This document shows, one piece after another, positions 22,827 through 33,089 of a stretch of 64,000 nucleotides of DNA. The stretch spans positions 38,709,574 to 38,773,573 of the forward strand of contig CM063114.1 of assembly GCA_031841125.1 (NCBI GenBank). Reading direction: 5' to 3'. The stretch's first letter is position 1. The number at the start of each line of letters is the position of its first letter. The position numbers were made by a program, and so were the translations under genes. Source of the DNA: Acanthococcus lagerstroemiae. Its lineage: Eukaryota > Arthropoda > Insecta > Hemiptera > Eriococcidae. The notes below the pieces were generated by a model. It worked only from the letters and a program-made list of their open reading frames with translations. It did no database searches and was not told the DNA's origin.

Positions 22827-23289
22827 TACGATCTATTGCAAATAAAAAGACAATAGCTTGAGTGGGCAAGTTTCACGAGAAATTGAAAAAATGTGAAAAT
22901 TTTCTGATGTAATTTGTACTGAAATTGATTTTATGAACACCCTGTGGAACCGATTCTGACCATTTTTTCCTGTGGTTACCACAACTGTCCTTTACTATTA
23001 CCTACTGATACTATTTTTCTATCACAAGTCGTGAGAAGAAAAAAATTTCAAATATAGAAAACTTTTCAAAATTTGACCATAACTCAGTTCCTTTAAAAGT
23101 AAGAGTATGCAAACATATCTACATATTGTCTGAGTAGGTTGTCTACTTACCAAGTGGAAGGGGAGGAGTCATTGCAAAAAGACATCCTGTATAATGACAA
23201 AGAGGTATAAGTACTATATGGAAGTGTCACATTGAATGAATACAAATTTTTTCGCGAGTGATTCATATTAAAAGAAAAATCTTGCAACT

Positions 23290-23565
23290 ATGGGGCGAAA
23301 GTCCAAAATTTTTAATACTCCACAGGCTGAGGAAAATTTTACTTGCCAGCTTGTGAAAAATTATATGAAGATCAATTAGTGAGTATCTGTCTGTTCTCAT
23401 TATTCCTCAGTTCGCATCTTAAGCAATGACATTGTAATTTTTATTTCAGATTGAAGACTGGATCCAATGTGACGCGTGCCAGAAATGGTAGATCCAGGCC
23501 TGTGCTCTCACCAAGGACGCCCATGACCCTAAATTCAAGTGCGATTTTTGTCGAGAGTAATAAAA
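23290..23565 (+). pseudogene. PHD-finger terminal exon remnant with short 5' coding piece
   Basis: After a TTTATTTCAG acceptor, 23450-23560 reads IEDWIQCDACQKW, a stop (TAG), IQACALTKDAHDP, KFKCDFCRE and a terminal TAA. The C-x2-C, W, C and C-x2-C spacing fits a PHD zinc finger, but the His of the C4HC3 set is Ile and an in-frame stop follows the Trp. AATAAA overlaps the terminal stop. Upstream, ATG at 23290 opens a 29-codon piece (MGRKSKIFNTPQAEEN...) ending at a TAG. PHD fingers occur at the C-terminus of some pogo/jerky-type transposases and of host chromatin proteins; which parent applies is not decidable here. Confidence 0.55.
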
Positions 23566-23849
23566 GATTCTTTATACCTACTTTTTATTCAGTTTTACTT
23601 TAAAAAACCATGCCGGACTTCCGCCTCAGGCTAAGTGGACTTTTACGTCAGTGGCCGGAGTTTAAAAGTCCATTTTGATTTTTTTGGGAGATCGATGATG
23701 GGTGCCTTACAAAAGCTGTAGTTCCTCCACCTGGCAGTAAACAGCTTCGATCTCAATGTATCACAGTCTGTTGAAAATTTAAAAAAAAAAAACTTTTTTT
23801 TGAGAATCACTCAAAGTTGAATGTAACCTTCTTGCCCCGGCTTACTTTA

Positions 23850-24620
23850 TGTAACATTTGTAGATTTAGAAATAGCTTTTGATAATACTAAATTCTCTAA
23901 GACGTTTCAAGTGTTAGAGGAGATAAGTGCCAAGTATAGAGAAAGAAGAGCTTATGGAGCTTATATAAGAACCAAGGAGCTCGTATACAAATAGAGGATG
24001 AAGTGGGAGAAGCGAGACTTCAAAAAAGAGTGAGACTGGTTGCTATTTTTCTTCAGTACTGTTTACAGGGACGTACCGATGGAGAGGGGCAACTCTCCTC
24101 TCACCAATAGGAATTTTTCACTCAGCAGTTGGGGAAATTTACTATTTCAGTCAGGTGAGTTGGGAAAACCCAACAAGTAAGAAGATTGTTCTTCTTTTGC
24201 TTTGATACTTGGGAATTTAAAGTTGAGTCAGTTGGAAAAATTCAACAGGTCAAAAGTTTTTCTTTTTTTCTTTGATACTTGGGAATTCTGGGCTGAGTCA
24301 GCTGGGATGTTCACAATTGCCCCCCCCCGGAAAACCTCTCTGATACGTTCCTGACTGTTTAACCTATTTATAGAAAAAGTAACTGAAGAAATGAATGAAA
24401 GGAAATCAGGCGAGGAAATACAAGGGAAATGGTTGAGGGAAAGAGCTGGAAAGGAAAGCAAAGAATGAGCTATGGAGAGCAGATAATGAACGATACAAAG
24501 TATAAATCCTTCTCAGAAATAAAAAGATTAGCACATGAGACAGAAAAGAGGAGAGACTCAACCTACTAGTCAAGAAAGTACGGAATATATTATCATAATC
24601 ATCTAAGCCTTCATTTCTGT
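23850..24620 (+). pseudogene. LINE RT fragment split by a MITE
   Basis: Encodes TFVDLEIAFDNT-like palm sequence, ISAKYRERRAYGA, then EDEVGEARLQKRVRLV and FFFSSVLFT-like residues, where an 8-bp-TSD MITE (24066-24353) interrupts. It resumes with LFIEKVTEEMNERKSGEEI and the linker segment shared with 15540-15775. Frame shifts are numerous. Same family as the LINEs at 13140 and 37280. Confidence 0.7.
24066..24353. mobile_element. hAT-like MITE, CAGGGACGTACC family, 288 bp
   Basis: Ends CAGGGACGTACCGATGG and CTCTCTGATACGTTCCTG, with a perfect 8-bp TSD ACTGTTTA (24058-24065 and 24354-24361). It contains two copies of a roughly 75-bp internal unit with GTTGGGAAAACCCAACA and GATACTTGGGAATT. No ORF. 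Confidence 0.9.
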
Positions 24621-24784
24621 TCAAAACAGTTTATGTTTCAGGCCATACCCAGTGAGCAACAGCCCAAACCCTAGCATAAATTTCCTCTTTCCACCCAATT
24701 GTAAACCAAAATGGGTTGGACAAAGGTGCTTCTATCTTAGAACTGATTCATATATGCTTCGCCACACGGAGCAAGACAGGGAGG

Positions 24785-25075
24785 TGAGGGATGAGTGAAA
24801 AGAAAGCGCGTCCGGCTGTGGGGGACCTGAATTCCAGGCGAGTGCTCAGGGAGCGTGGAACTCGGTCAGTAGGGAACCCTATGGTGGTCCACTGGCCCTA
24901 GCAGGACGCGCGCACCGGAAGCGGCACGGCCAAATGGAGGCTCGGACCTGGCCTCAAAGCGTCCCTCCAGCCACTGATGCGATACTCGAAAGGGTAGTGT
25001 CCAGGGCCAGGGGTACGGTGTCACAGGAGCCACTTTGGAATGCGTGCATCGCCATACGTCCCACCACACCATATA
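24785..25075 (+). repeat. SINE-like repeat, family A, fullest diverged copy
   Basis: Contains the head GAGGTGAGGGATGAGTG, GGACCTGAATTCCAGGCGAG, GGACGCGCGCACCGG, the central block CTGATGCGATACTCGAAAGG and the tail GCGTGCATCGCCATACGTCC. The central CTCGAAAGGG (24985-24994) plus TCCAGGGC at the same spacing also occur in the tRNA-derived SINE at 31010-31260. Confidence 0.8.
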
Positions 25076-25079
25076 TGCC

Positions 25080-26030
25080 TTGCAGAATCGCATACTAAAT
25101 TTTATGCTCCTAAAGTGCGCAATTCCAAAGAACTGTGCATCAGTTAGCTGTACTGGTAAACAAAGTTAATTGCTCGAAAATGACCTGAACAGAGCCTCAT
25201 AATGTAATTACCATGAAGCGGCCTAATCTAAATTAAGAACTTTTCAGCTATTCTGAAACTTACAAAAGTATAAACAAACGCGGGAAGTACGATGACGCAG
25301 TCTACCTAGTTCGATTATAATTTCCGAATTTGAGTTTTGGAAAATATCCAAGGTCCGATTGTAGGTATAGTTTTTTCAAACCGTATTCATCCAGAAGTTC
25401 GACCACTTACCGTTTTATTTTTATCCGAACTCTTTATTTTGTTTATCAACACAAATGAAAAACAAAAATTTACTCGGTTTAATTGGCTGTTAACCTAAAT
25501 ACGCCGTACGCCCATCAATATAAAGAAAATTGCTGCAGAGAAACAGAATTTTATTTAAATGACCCCCTCCCCCCGCCACCGCCATGATCATCATTAAGTG
25601 GTTTTATGTTAAGAGTGAGACTCTCAATAAAAGAAACCGGACTATTGTTATACCAACATTTCCAGTAATTTGTTTTGGTTTATCTAGAGCCCTTAATGAG
25701 TATTACTTCCCATTGTTCGACTCTTTTTTGAAGTAGTTCTTGGAAGTGAGTTCTGAAAACTCACGGGTTTTTCGATTATTGTTTCATTTACGTTACAACA
25801 TGAAAGTTATCTGTTATAACTGGCCTCGGTTTGACGATACTAATCACGCATTCTGTTCAACCGTTTTTATAACGACAGCGGGGACATTTCTCAATGAATT
25901 AGTTCCGATAGGCTTGCACGAAAGGTATGAGGTATTCCCATACCCCAGCCCCCGTTGTCCAGTCTGTCTATTCTCTACTACGAGTATGTGAAATGCTTTA
26001 ATACTCTGACCGCTTCTGAAACCTATAGGT
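25080..26030. other. No feature recognised
   Basis: AT-rich with a short C-rich run at 25562. The 83-codon ORF at 25740-25991 has no motif and I do not call it. Confidence 0.3.
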
Positions 26031-26060
26031 TAATTTTTTCTTCTTTCTTTCTTCCTTTCT

Positions 26061-26515
26061 TCATCGAATATCAGTGAATGAGTGATGTGGGACCTTGAGC
26101 CGAAGATTTTTGCTTTTCCATAGTCTGAGCCACTGAGAGTAATTTTCAGAACGACCCGACACAAAATATATTTAAAGAGTAATTTTCAAAAAATAAAAAA
26201 ATACAGTCCAAAATTTAAAACTTTATATCACCTACCAGTGTTATTAACAGCAGCCAAGTCCCAACAATACTATCGAACTGCCATATCGCTATCACGTGTA
26301 CCAACCGAGATATTTGAGTTCAAAGATTCCCACCGTCCATGGCCATAGTTCTTGGAGGGGTTCTGAGGATTTAACCCCTTCCCTTGGGCGGTAGAAATGC
26401 CTTACTCATCGAATATTAGCGAATGAATGATGAAGGACCTCGATCCGAAGATTTATACTTCTCCATAATCTCAACTAGTGACTATTCTAAGCAATTTTTA
26501 GAACAACCCGAAGTA
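26061..26515. repeat. Diverged direct duplication, about 345 bp apart
   Basis: CATCGAATATCAGTGAATGA...CCGAAGATTTTTGCTTxTCCATA...ACGACCCGA at 26062-26162 recurs in degraded form at 26406-26512. Confidence 0.6.
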
Positions 26516-26559
26516 TAATCTCTCGTCGCATTTAGCATTTGGCCTCACAACTAAATTAG

Positions 26560-26640
26560 AATCACTAGGGGCCAGCATTATAAAACTTGGTTAAAAATTA
26601 ACCGGAGGTTAAAGTGCGAATCCTAATACCGGATTGGACA
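26560..26640. mobile_element. Half of a GGGCCAGCATTATAAAAC MITE
   Basis: Matches the left half of the complete copy at 27852-27975 and is preceded by the same TAAATTAGAATCACT. The right half is replaced by the tandem duplication that follows. Confidence 0.6.
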
Positions 26641-26752
26641 CAGACTGCACAATCACAGACAACCAATAGGAGCACACAACTAATAACACTCACTGATTGG
26701 ACCAAACTGCATAATTACAGACAACCAATAGGAGCACACGACTAAACAGGTT
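26632..26752. repeat. 63-bp tandem duplication
   Basis: Two units starting GATTGGAC (26632 and 26695) share CAGACAACCAATAGGAGCAC and differ at a few positions. Confidence 0.8.
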
Positions 26753-27199
26753 CACCATACGGTACTACTCTCGACTATGACTACAGAACCACAAGCAAGT
26801 CTCTTTTAGAGTACTCCACTGACGATGGTATAACAGCCGAAAGCACTCTGGACTACAGAAGAAGAAAAAGTGAATTGGCACACTTTACAAATGGAATAGA
26901 ACTAATAAGTAATTCAATTCTTCGCAAGCTTTCCAGTCACTTCAGTGAAAGTTATTATTTTCAAATTTCAGTTAAAGTTGAGGGGAAAAAGTGGAAAATT
27001 TGCCACTTTTATTCCGTAGATTAAAAATAATAGCTTCACATATGTAACCAGATACCAAAGCTAATGAAATAATTAAAACTTTACTTCTGTGAAAAATTTA
27101 TCCCTGCTCCCAATTCAAGGTGGAATTCGAATTCTAAGGGTCCAAATTTACGAAGCTGTTCAATTTTTCAATCATAATCTATAATAAATTTTACTCATT

Positions 27200-27640
27200 T
27201 GTTGCGGAAAATGTTGAATTATGATCCGAATAGAGACTTAAAAATCTGATATGATATTCAAAATCAATAATTTCCCGCTCCCCTCCCCCTCAAAAGAAAG
27301 ATTTGGGCCTAAATCGGTGCTGGATCAAAAATGTGATGTGATACTCGAAATCAACGGCCGAATAAAATACAATGTCGGGTTCCGAAATTTAGATTTTCGT
27401 ATATTGGACTGAAGCAAAATTCAAATGCAATACATATTCGGAATCAGCGATCCAAAAACGTCTAGTTTGGTATCTTGTTTAAATTTTCAAGCCAATTCAA
27501 TTTTACCTACTTTGGATCCAAAATTTGGATTTTTGAACTCAGACAACATTCAAGATCAGCGACCCAAGGACCACTATTTCGATATTCAGTTCGGCACCTT
27601 TTCATTAAAGTTTTCAAAGTTAGTTGGTAATTGGTATATT
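27200..27640. repeat. Degenerate phrase repeat (ATTCAAAATCAGCGACCCAAA-like)
   Basis: Variants of GATATTCxxAATCAxCGAxCCAAA recur at roughly 27240, 27330, 27435 and 27545, separated by TTTGGATTTT-type spacers. The 81-codon ORF over it has no motif. Confidence 0.45.
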
Positions 27641-27851
27641 CAAGCTTCCATTAAAAAATTCACAATCTAAAGGGCTCATTTTTTCAGTCTTTCAAAAGAA
27701 ATAATAAAAGGTTCAAAGGTCCGTACTTCTACCACATCACTACAACATACTTTGAAGGCAAGTCAAAAAATTTAACCCTCATGGAGGATTGAATATTTTT
27801 GGTAAAGCCATTTATTTTCTATTTTGAAAAGTCTACTAAATTAGAATCACT

Positions 27852-27975
27852 GGGCCAGTATTATAAAACTTGGTTAAAATTTGACCGATGGTTAGAATTC
27901 GAATCCTAACACCGGATTAGCGGATTCGCATTTTAACCACCGGTTGATTTTCAATCAACTTTTATAATGCTGGCC
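27852..27975. mobile_element. 124 bp palindromic MITE with 11-bp flanking repeat
   Basis: Ends GGGCCAGTATTATAAAACTT and AACTTTTATAATGCTGGCC; the middle GGATTAGCGGATTCG is also partly symmetric. TTAGAATCACT flanks both sides (27841-27851, 27976-27986). An 11-bp duplication would suit a Mutator-like origin, but the same TTAGAATCACT precedes the half copy at 26560. Confidence 0.7.
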
Positions 27976-28549
27976 TTAGAATCACTTTTTTATTCTGTTT
28001 ATACTCGTAATTTTGTAGCGATTTTCTGTCATAATAGATGGCGCTGATCATTCAAAATAAAACTACTGCGAAAAAAAAATTTTAAACCACCAAGATTGGA
28101 CCGTTTTGATTTTGAAAGGATTAGCTCCACTAAAATATTTCTTATTCTCAGAAATTTCTTTTTCCACAACAGTACAAGAATTTAATATACGATCTAATTT
28201 TACCACTTACTTCTGAAAATTCATACCTCAGAGAAACTTACCAAATTAGAATTTCATTTAAAAAATCGTACCATATAAGAATTACTGTTTTAAACAAAAT
28301 CTCAAATAGTTGAATAGCAGTCCGTAAATCAACACTGAAGAAAAACAAAATTATTTGTCCAAAAACATGTCCGAATTGGGAAGGGGTGCATTTTCCAAAA
28401 AAAAATTTCATGCGAAAATATTCTTCAAACTTCCTAATGAATTCTGAATAAATTAAAAAAAATTTTGTTTAAATTCCAATTTCCGCGAGCATTTTATAAC
28501 TGAAGTAGGCCTCACACATTGGTGAAAAATGTTCTATCAGGGCCTAATA

Positions 28550-28950
28550 CAGGGTTGCCACTTTTTTTCAGGATTGGTTTTCCCTGACTTTTCCCGGTTT
28601 TCCAGGCCAACTTTTCCAATTTTCCCTGACTTTTTTACAGGATTCCGAGAAAGCCCAGAGGGAGGAGAGTCACAGAAATTTTTTACAATGCAGATTTTTA
28701 AAAAATCGCTATCGAGAAGAAGAAGGTACAGATGTAATTTATGTAATATTTTTCAATATTATAGACTATTTCATTTGCGAATAGATTATCATTATTCTTC
28801 TGTTATGATAAAAAAAGTTTACTCTGATAAAATACGAACTCGTTTGTTATTTTCAGAAAATTTCCCTGACTTAAATGAAAATTCCCTGACTTTTCCCTGA
28901 CTGACCAAATTCCCTGACTTTTCCCGGTTTTCCAGAAAGTGGCAACCCTG
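28550..28950. mobile_element. 401 bp TIR element (CAGGGTTGCCAC)
   Basis: Ends CAGGGTTGCCACTTTTTTTC and CCAGAAAGTGGCAACCCTG; both subterminal regions carry CCCTGACTTTTCCCGGTTTTCC-type phrases, repeated several times inside. TAATA flanks both sides (28545-28549, 28951-28955). The 123-codon ORF here is made of these repeats and is not a gene. Confidence 0.85.
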
Positions 28951-29017
28951 TAATATTTTTACATAGCTATCTTAAACTCAGGTACCAGCCAGATAAGTCA
29001 GTATTTTAATATACAGT

Positions 29018-29395
29018 CAAGGACGTACCGATAGGGGGTCAGGGGGCAAATTACCCCCCCCCCCGAGGAATATTTTACATTCAGCAGTTGGAAAAATTTA
29101 CCATTTTAGTCAGGCAAGTTGGGAAAATCCAACAAGTTAAAAGGTGTTTTTTGTTGTTTTTTTGTTTGTTTTGATACTTAGGAATTGAGTTGAGAAGTTG
29201 GGAAAACCCAACAAGTCAAAAGGTTTTTCTTCTTTTGCATTTATACTTGGAAATTTTGAGTTGAGTCAGCTGGAAAAATCCAAAAGGTCAAAAGGTTTTT
29301 TATGTGCTTTGATACGTGAGAATTCTGAGTTGAGCCAACTGGAACGTCCACAATTTTTTACCCCTCTCCCAGGAAAACTCTTCGGTACGTCCCTG
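29018..29395. mobile_element. hAT-like MITE, CAGGGACGTACC family, 378 bp
   Basis: Ends CAAGGACGTACCGATAG and CTTCGGTACGTCCCTG; flanks TATACAGT (29010-29017) and TCTACAGT (29396-29403) form an 8-bp TSD with one mismatch. It holds three internal units (near 29108, 29185 and 29263) against two in 24066-24353. Confidence 0.85.
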
Positions 29396-29679
29396 TCTAC
29401 AGTTCAGGGATGTAATTTAAAAACAGAACCATAACAGTATATTTTGATGCAAGTGCGAAAAGGCAAGTTTTTGCAACGACAACGAGCGTGAATAAATCAC
29501 GCGATTCCAAAAAGCCTTATTATTTTTTCAACTGATGCCAGGCCCTTAGCTAACGCCAGGGCAGCTAGGGCGAAGCCCTGGCTAGCACATTCTCAAAAAA
29601 ATGACAATAAATAAATAAGAACAGCTAAAAGCAAAAAACATTTTCGTGTTGCACCCTTATGGTTTATGCCCTGGCACAC

Positions 29680-29830
29680 AAATATGATAAATTATCGGTA
29701 ATATATCATAACTTATTGATAAATTGCCGCAAGTTACCAATAACTTACGGTAACTTATTCATAAGTTACCGTAAATTACCAACGATACGAATAAATTACT
29801 GTACACGACGGTAAATTGGGTAAGCGTGCA
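29680..29830. repeat. GTTACC/GGTAAC palindromic phrase array
   Basis: TAAATTATCGGTAAT, AAGTTACCAATAACTTACGG, and a hairpin ACTTACGGTAACTTAT / ATAAGTTACCGTAAAT with a 2-base loop (29743-29776) follow each other. Core shared with arrays at 3180-3845 and 45416-45690. Confidence 0.55.
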
Positions 29831-29839
29831 AAAATGAAA

Positions 29840-31005
29840 TGTTAGCGCGAAAACTAATTTTAGCGAGAGAAAAAAACTTTCGTGCACCGAGATTCTTTTA
29901 TACACGTTTTTTTCGCACGCTTTCATCGTACCATGCAATAAACTTGATTTCACCATGTGCATCAGTTAGAAAAAAAATTAGCATATTTGGAGGTCTGTGA
30001 TAAGTTATTCTAATTTGTAATTCTACTCAACTACACGTTCTGAGGTAGATAAGAAAACACTACAAGATACATATTTTTATAAAAAATCTAGGAGCTTCAA
30101 TTTCTGTTTGAAACATTTTACGTTTCAGGCCATACTAAGCTGTCTTACCCAACCCCCTATTTCCACGACTATGGACTCAGGTCGGACTGGGGCTTTAATC
30201 TTGAAATTGATTTTCACACTTTGGAAGCTGGACTATCAAAAACCATGCTTTCAACCCCCGAATGATGACGTGTAATATTCACTATTCGTAGAGCCCAATT
30301 GATAAGCAACCAACATTAGTTATGTGCATGGAGAGTTACATATAGTACGGTTTAAAGGAGCAGTTTTTTAATTCAATTTTTCGATCATTACCGTACAGAT
30401 AATTTAAATTAATATAGTTTTGGCAAACGTAGCAGACACGCGTACCTCTTTCCTTCTCCTTCCACCACCTCTTGCCTCAATCCTCACAACTTATCAATAT
30501 CAGCATTTACTATTACTTCCCTCTTCAATAGTTGATTCGCGACAAAAATCATCACATTTTCTATCCAGTGAGATTTACCCCCCTCCCCCTCCCTCCTACG
30601 GTCATAATAAAATCCCTTCAACTTAAAAAACTATAGATCAACTTATAGACAATGCAATGATGTACTTAGGAAGTACACAAATCATGAGTACGAACGTAGA
30701 TGGACTGGAACATAACATCCGCGGGGGACGGGAAGGGGTTGAAATTCAAATCCGAACTAATTCAGCATCCGCACAGATCACCAATTTCATCTACAAGAAT
30801 CGTTGTCGTCACCTGAAGCACAATTCTCGTGTATATTTCCCTCAGATCTTAAAATGTGGATGGAAGAGAGTTCTCTATTCTGTCAAATATTCAAATCACA
30901 ACAATCACTCCTGGAGTTCATACATCATCTGAACTTTGACAATGCAACTACAGGCGCCATTGTTCATTCTGGAAAGTGATAAGGCCGTTGTTGGGTATTC
31001 TCCTC
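29840..31005. other. No gene recognised; one dispersed repeat piece
   Basis: 30096-30150 (TTTCAGGCCATAC with flanks) is related to 24605-24660. The remaining ORFs are short and motif-free. Confidence 0.3.
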
Positions 31006-31009
31006 TTAG

Positions 31010-31260
31010 GGGTCTGATTGACCGAGTGGATAGCGCGTTGGTCTCGGATTCCGGAGGTTCCGGGTTCGAGCCCACGTAGCAACTCGCCAGATTTCGACCT
31101 AGATCGGTTTTTCGGCCAGAACGGCAGAGGGCTAAGGCAGCCCTAACAGCCTCCCCGACGTCTCTGAGGTAATGCTCGAAAGGGCGAATTCCAGGGCTCG
31201 GGTTGAGAGCAAATTAGAAAAGAAGGGTACTCTCCCCGCTTCTCTTCTTTCGCCAATGTC
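31010..31260 (+). repeat. tRNA-derived SINE
   Basis: The head reads TGACCGAGTGGATAGCGCG (A-box region) and GGTTCCGGGTTCGAGCCCAC, containing the Pol III B box GGTTCGAGCC, at tRNA-like spacing. The tRNA-unrelated body follows, with CTCGAAAGGG (31175-31184), TCCAGGGCTCGGGTTGAG and a CTTCTCTTCTTTCGCC end. It lies in the Sulf1 intron, antisense to the gene. Confidence 0.85.
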
Positions 31261-32390
31261 TTAATTGTCGACTACCTGGCTTCTCACGTCATCGCTTCTG
31301 TATTACACAAAGCTTGACGAGGCATATTTGTATCAGTGTTGCCAGATTGATGAATTTGCACACACCTGATGGTCCATTTACATTGCAGTCGTCAACAAGC
31401 TGAAAACATGCCAGTGTGTTGGCAACACTGTCGATAAATGCCAGATGGATTTACGTTGGAGATGTTTTGAAACAAATGTTCTCAACTCTTATCACTAATT
31501 TTTGCCACCGATTGCCGCATTTTCTCCTTTTCCAACAGAGTTGTCAACACTTTCAAACCGACTCGAGTCGGTTTCCGAAAATCTTGTCCCCAAAATGTTG
31601 TCAGCATCACATAATCACCAACATACTGTTCTCAACTTGTTGATAACTGTAGTGCGAGTGCACCACGATGTGGTAATGTCCACAGCGTGCAATAATACAT
31701 TAATGCGTTCTGGTGCCTCAGAATCGATTTTCTTTTTTTTTAAATCAAATAATTCGATCACCCATTCCTAAAAGGAGGAAAGTTACACTATTTCACTAAA
31801 TTATTAAAATTTGATCACTCGTGGAAGAATCTTGAAACATCACCGCTAAGAAAAGAAGGTATACACATTCAAACATGAAACTCATTACGATCTTTTGGAA
31901 AAATGCTTCAATTTACTCTTCACGGTTTCTTAAGGGGCCGACTATACTACCCGAAAAACATGCAATATTGCTTCCTGTTCCCCGAATTTTATAGTATTGC
32001 CGTACCGCAACACTGTCGCACAAAAATTCCATTTTAAGCCGAATGATTCTGAAATTTTAACTTCTCCCACGTCAAGGGGCCAGAATTGGCATTTGTGATT
32101 CCAGACAGACGGCACGATTCTTGACCAATCGACCTCATTACACGGCGACCGGGGTGCAACAGCTTACAAAATTTCAGCAATAAAAATTCAATCTGCAGCA
32201 GTTATCAGCTCCACTCGTTCGATTATTTCGAAAGAGGCCTCTAAATTTTCATCTCGTCAACGAATTCATTTATCAAAACAGAGGGCCATATAGACCATAC
32301 CGGAAAATCTGAATTACGTCGGAAGGCAGTCAAAATTAACGACTCATCTACGACCAAGTACGAACACGAAACGTCAACAAGATTAAAATT
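31261..32390. other. Sulf1 intron 5' part; no other feature
   Basis: Not AT-extreme. I find no TIR pair or exon. It begins (minus sense) with the donor GTATGTGAAT at 32397. Confidence 0.35.
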
Positions 32391-32397
32391 CACATAC

Positions 32398-32764
32398 CGA
32401 GTTCAACATCCTGATCATCAGTCAAAATTAAAATTATGTTCGGCTTTCGACTCTTGTACGTTTCATACGACTGCGAATGAGACTGTAATTCCAGCGGCGG
32501 CATTCTGCGCGAGTGCTTCGTCTGCATGCGGCGGTAGTGCTGGGGTTTCCAAAGAAGTCGACGAACCGAAGACGTCAGCCGATCCTTTCCTGCCGACTCA
32601 TCTTCACTTTCAGCTGCCAAATCAGTAATCACGAAGACCGGCATCAAGTATAAAATCGAGAAATTTATTCTCATTGTACGAGCGAATGAAATGTGTTTCG
32701 GAAAGTTGCAGCTCCTCAGAAATCCAAACGACTGCAATTTCGGTAATCTGTTCTTCGTTTTCAA
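32398..32764 (-). CDS. Sulf1: Sulf1 first coding exon (signal peptide, LTDDQD)
   Basis: The open frame begins at ATG 32764, but a better start is ATG 32674. This gives MRINFSILYLMPVFVITDLA, a basic residue, a hydrophobic core and a small-residue cleavage zone, which is a convincing secretory signal peptide. A charged stretch follows, then RKPNIILILTDDQDVELG. LTDDQD supplies the paired Asp that coordinate the catalytic calcium in sulfatases. The exon ends in phase 1 at a GTATGT donor (32397 downward) and joins exactly to 4961-5200. The upstream 30 codons have no family-like feature and may be 5' UTR. The mature protein acts in the secretory pathway and at the cell surface on heparan sulfate. 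Everything after the second exon is outside the window. Confidence 0.92.
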
Positions 32765-33085
32765 ATTTCAGTTAGGTGTAACTTCTACCACAATTATTCC
32801 GGTGGCATGATCTTGTAACCGTACTTCTGCAGACCATTACGGTAACTGTGGGGAAAAAAATGGTATTTGTTATAATGTATTGTGAACAAGCCCGCTTATA
32901 AATTCTACAAATTACTCCCAGTAGGCCATTTAACCCTCTCTAGTGCTACCCTGGCGTGGAGCGGGCTTAAAGGAGAATTAAAGGCACACAGGAGAAGGAA
33001 AACTCCAACAGCTACATCAGTATTCTTCCCTGGAGGTGCGTCTCCACTACCACAACCATGATGACAATTCTCAAAGTAAATAATA
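32765..33085. other. Region upstream of Sulf1 start; repeat tail at 33024-33070
   Basis: Candidate 5' UTR/promoter of Sulf1 on the minus strand, but I see no convincing TATA or initiator. 33024-33070 (TTCTTCCCTGGAGGTGCGTC...) matches the minus strand of 3995-4045. Confidence 0.35.
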
Positions 33086-33089
33086 ATTG

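Larger units (their letters stand above)
19962..23189. mobile_element. 3.2 kb fold-back element with nested insertions
   Basis: The left arm (19962 to about 20820) is inverted in the right arm (about 21525-23189, interrupted at 22013-22826). Matching landmarks include ATGTTTGCATACTCTTACTT, GTTATGGTCAAATTTTGAAA, GGTGGTAACCACA-type blocks, ACCGATGGGAAGGAGGTGCA and CACAGACCTTATGAAGATAA. The ends are CAGTGTGTCT...TTGCAATG and CATTGCAAAAAGACATCCTG, bordered by TA (19960-19961; 23190-23191). The spacer of about 700 bp has no ORF. Arms of about 850 bp are long for a MITE. No transposase is visible. Confidence 0.8.

Noticed and set aside
28529..28900. 123-codon ORF
   Set aside because: Spans the start of a TIR element and is encoded by its CCCTGACTTTTCCC-type repeats.
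29198..29434. ORF with repeated SQLEKSKRSKG-like text
   Set aside because: It is the internal minisatellite of a hAT-like MITE and runs past the element end.
29690..29830. CRISPR-like array
   Set aside because: Repeat spacing is irregular, the words are in both orientations and the genome is eukaryotic.
31020..31090. Functional tRNA gene
   Set aside because: A- and B-box regions are tRNA-like but a proper acceptor stem is lacking and a SINE body follows.
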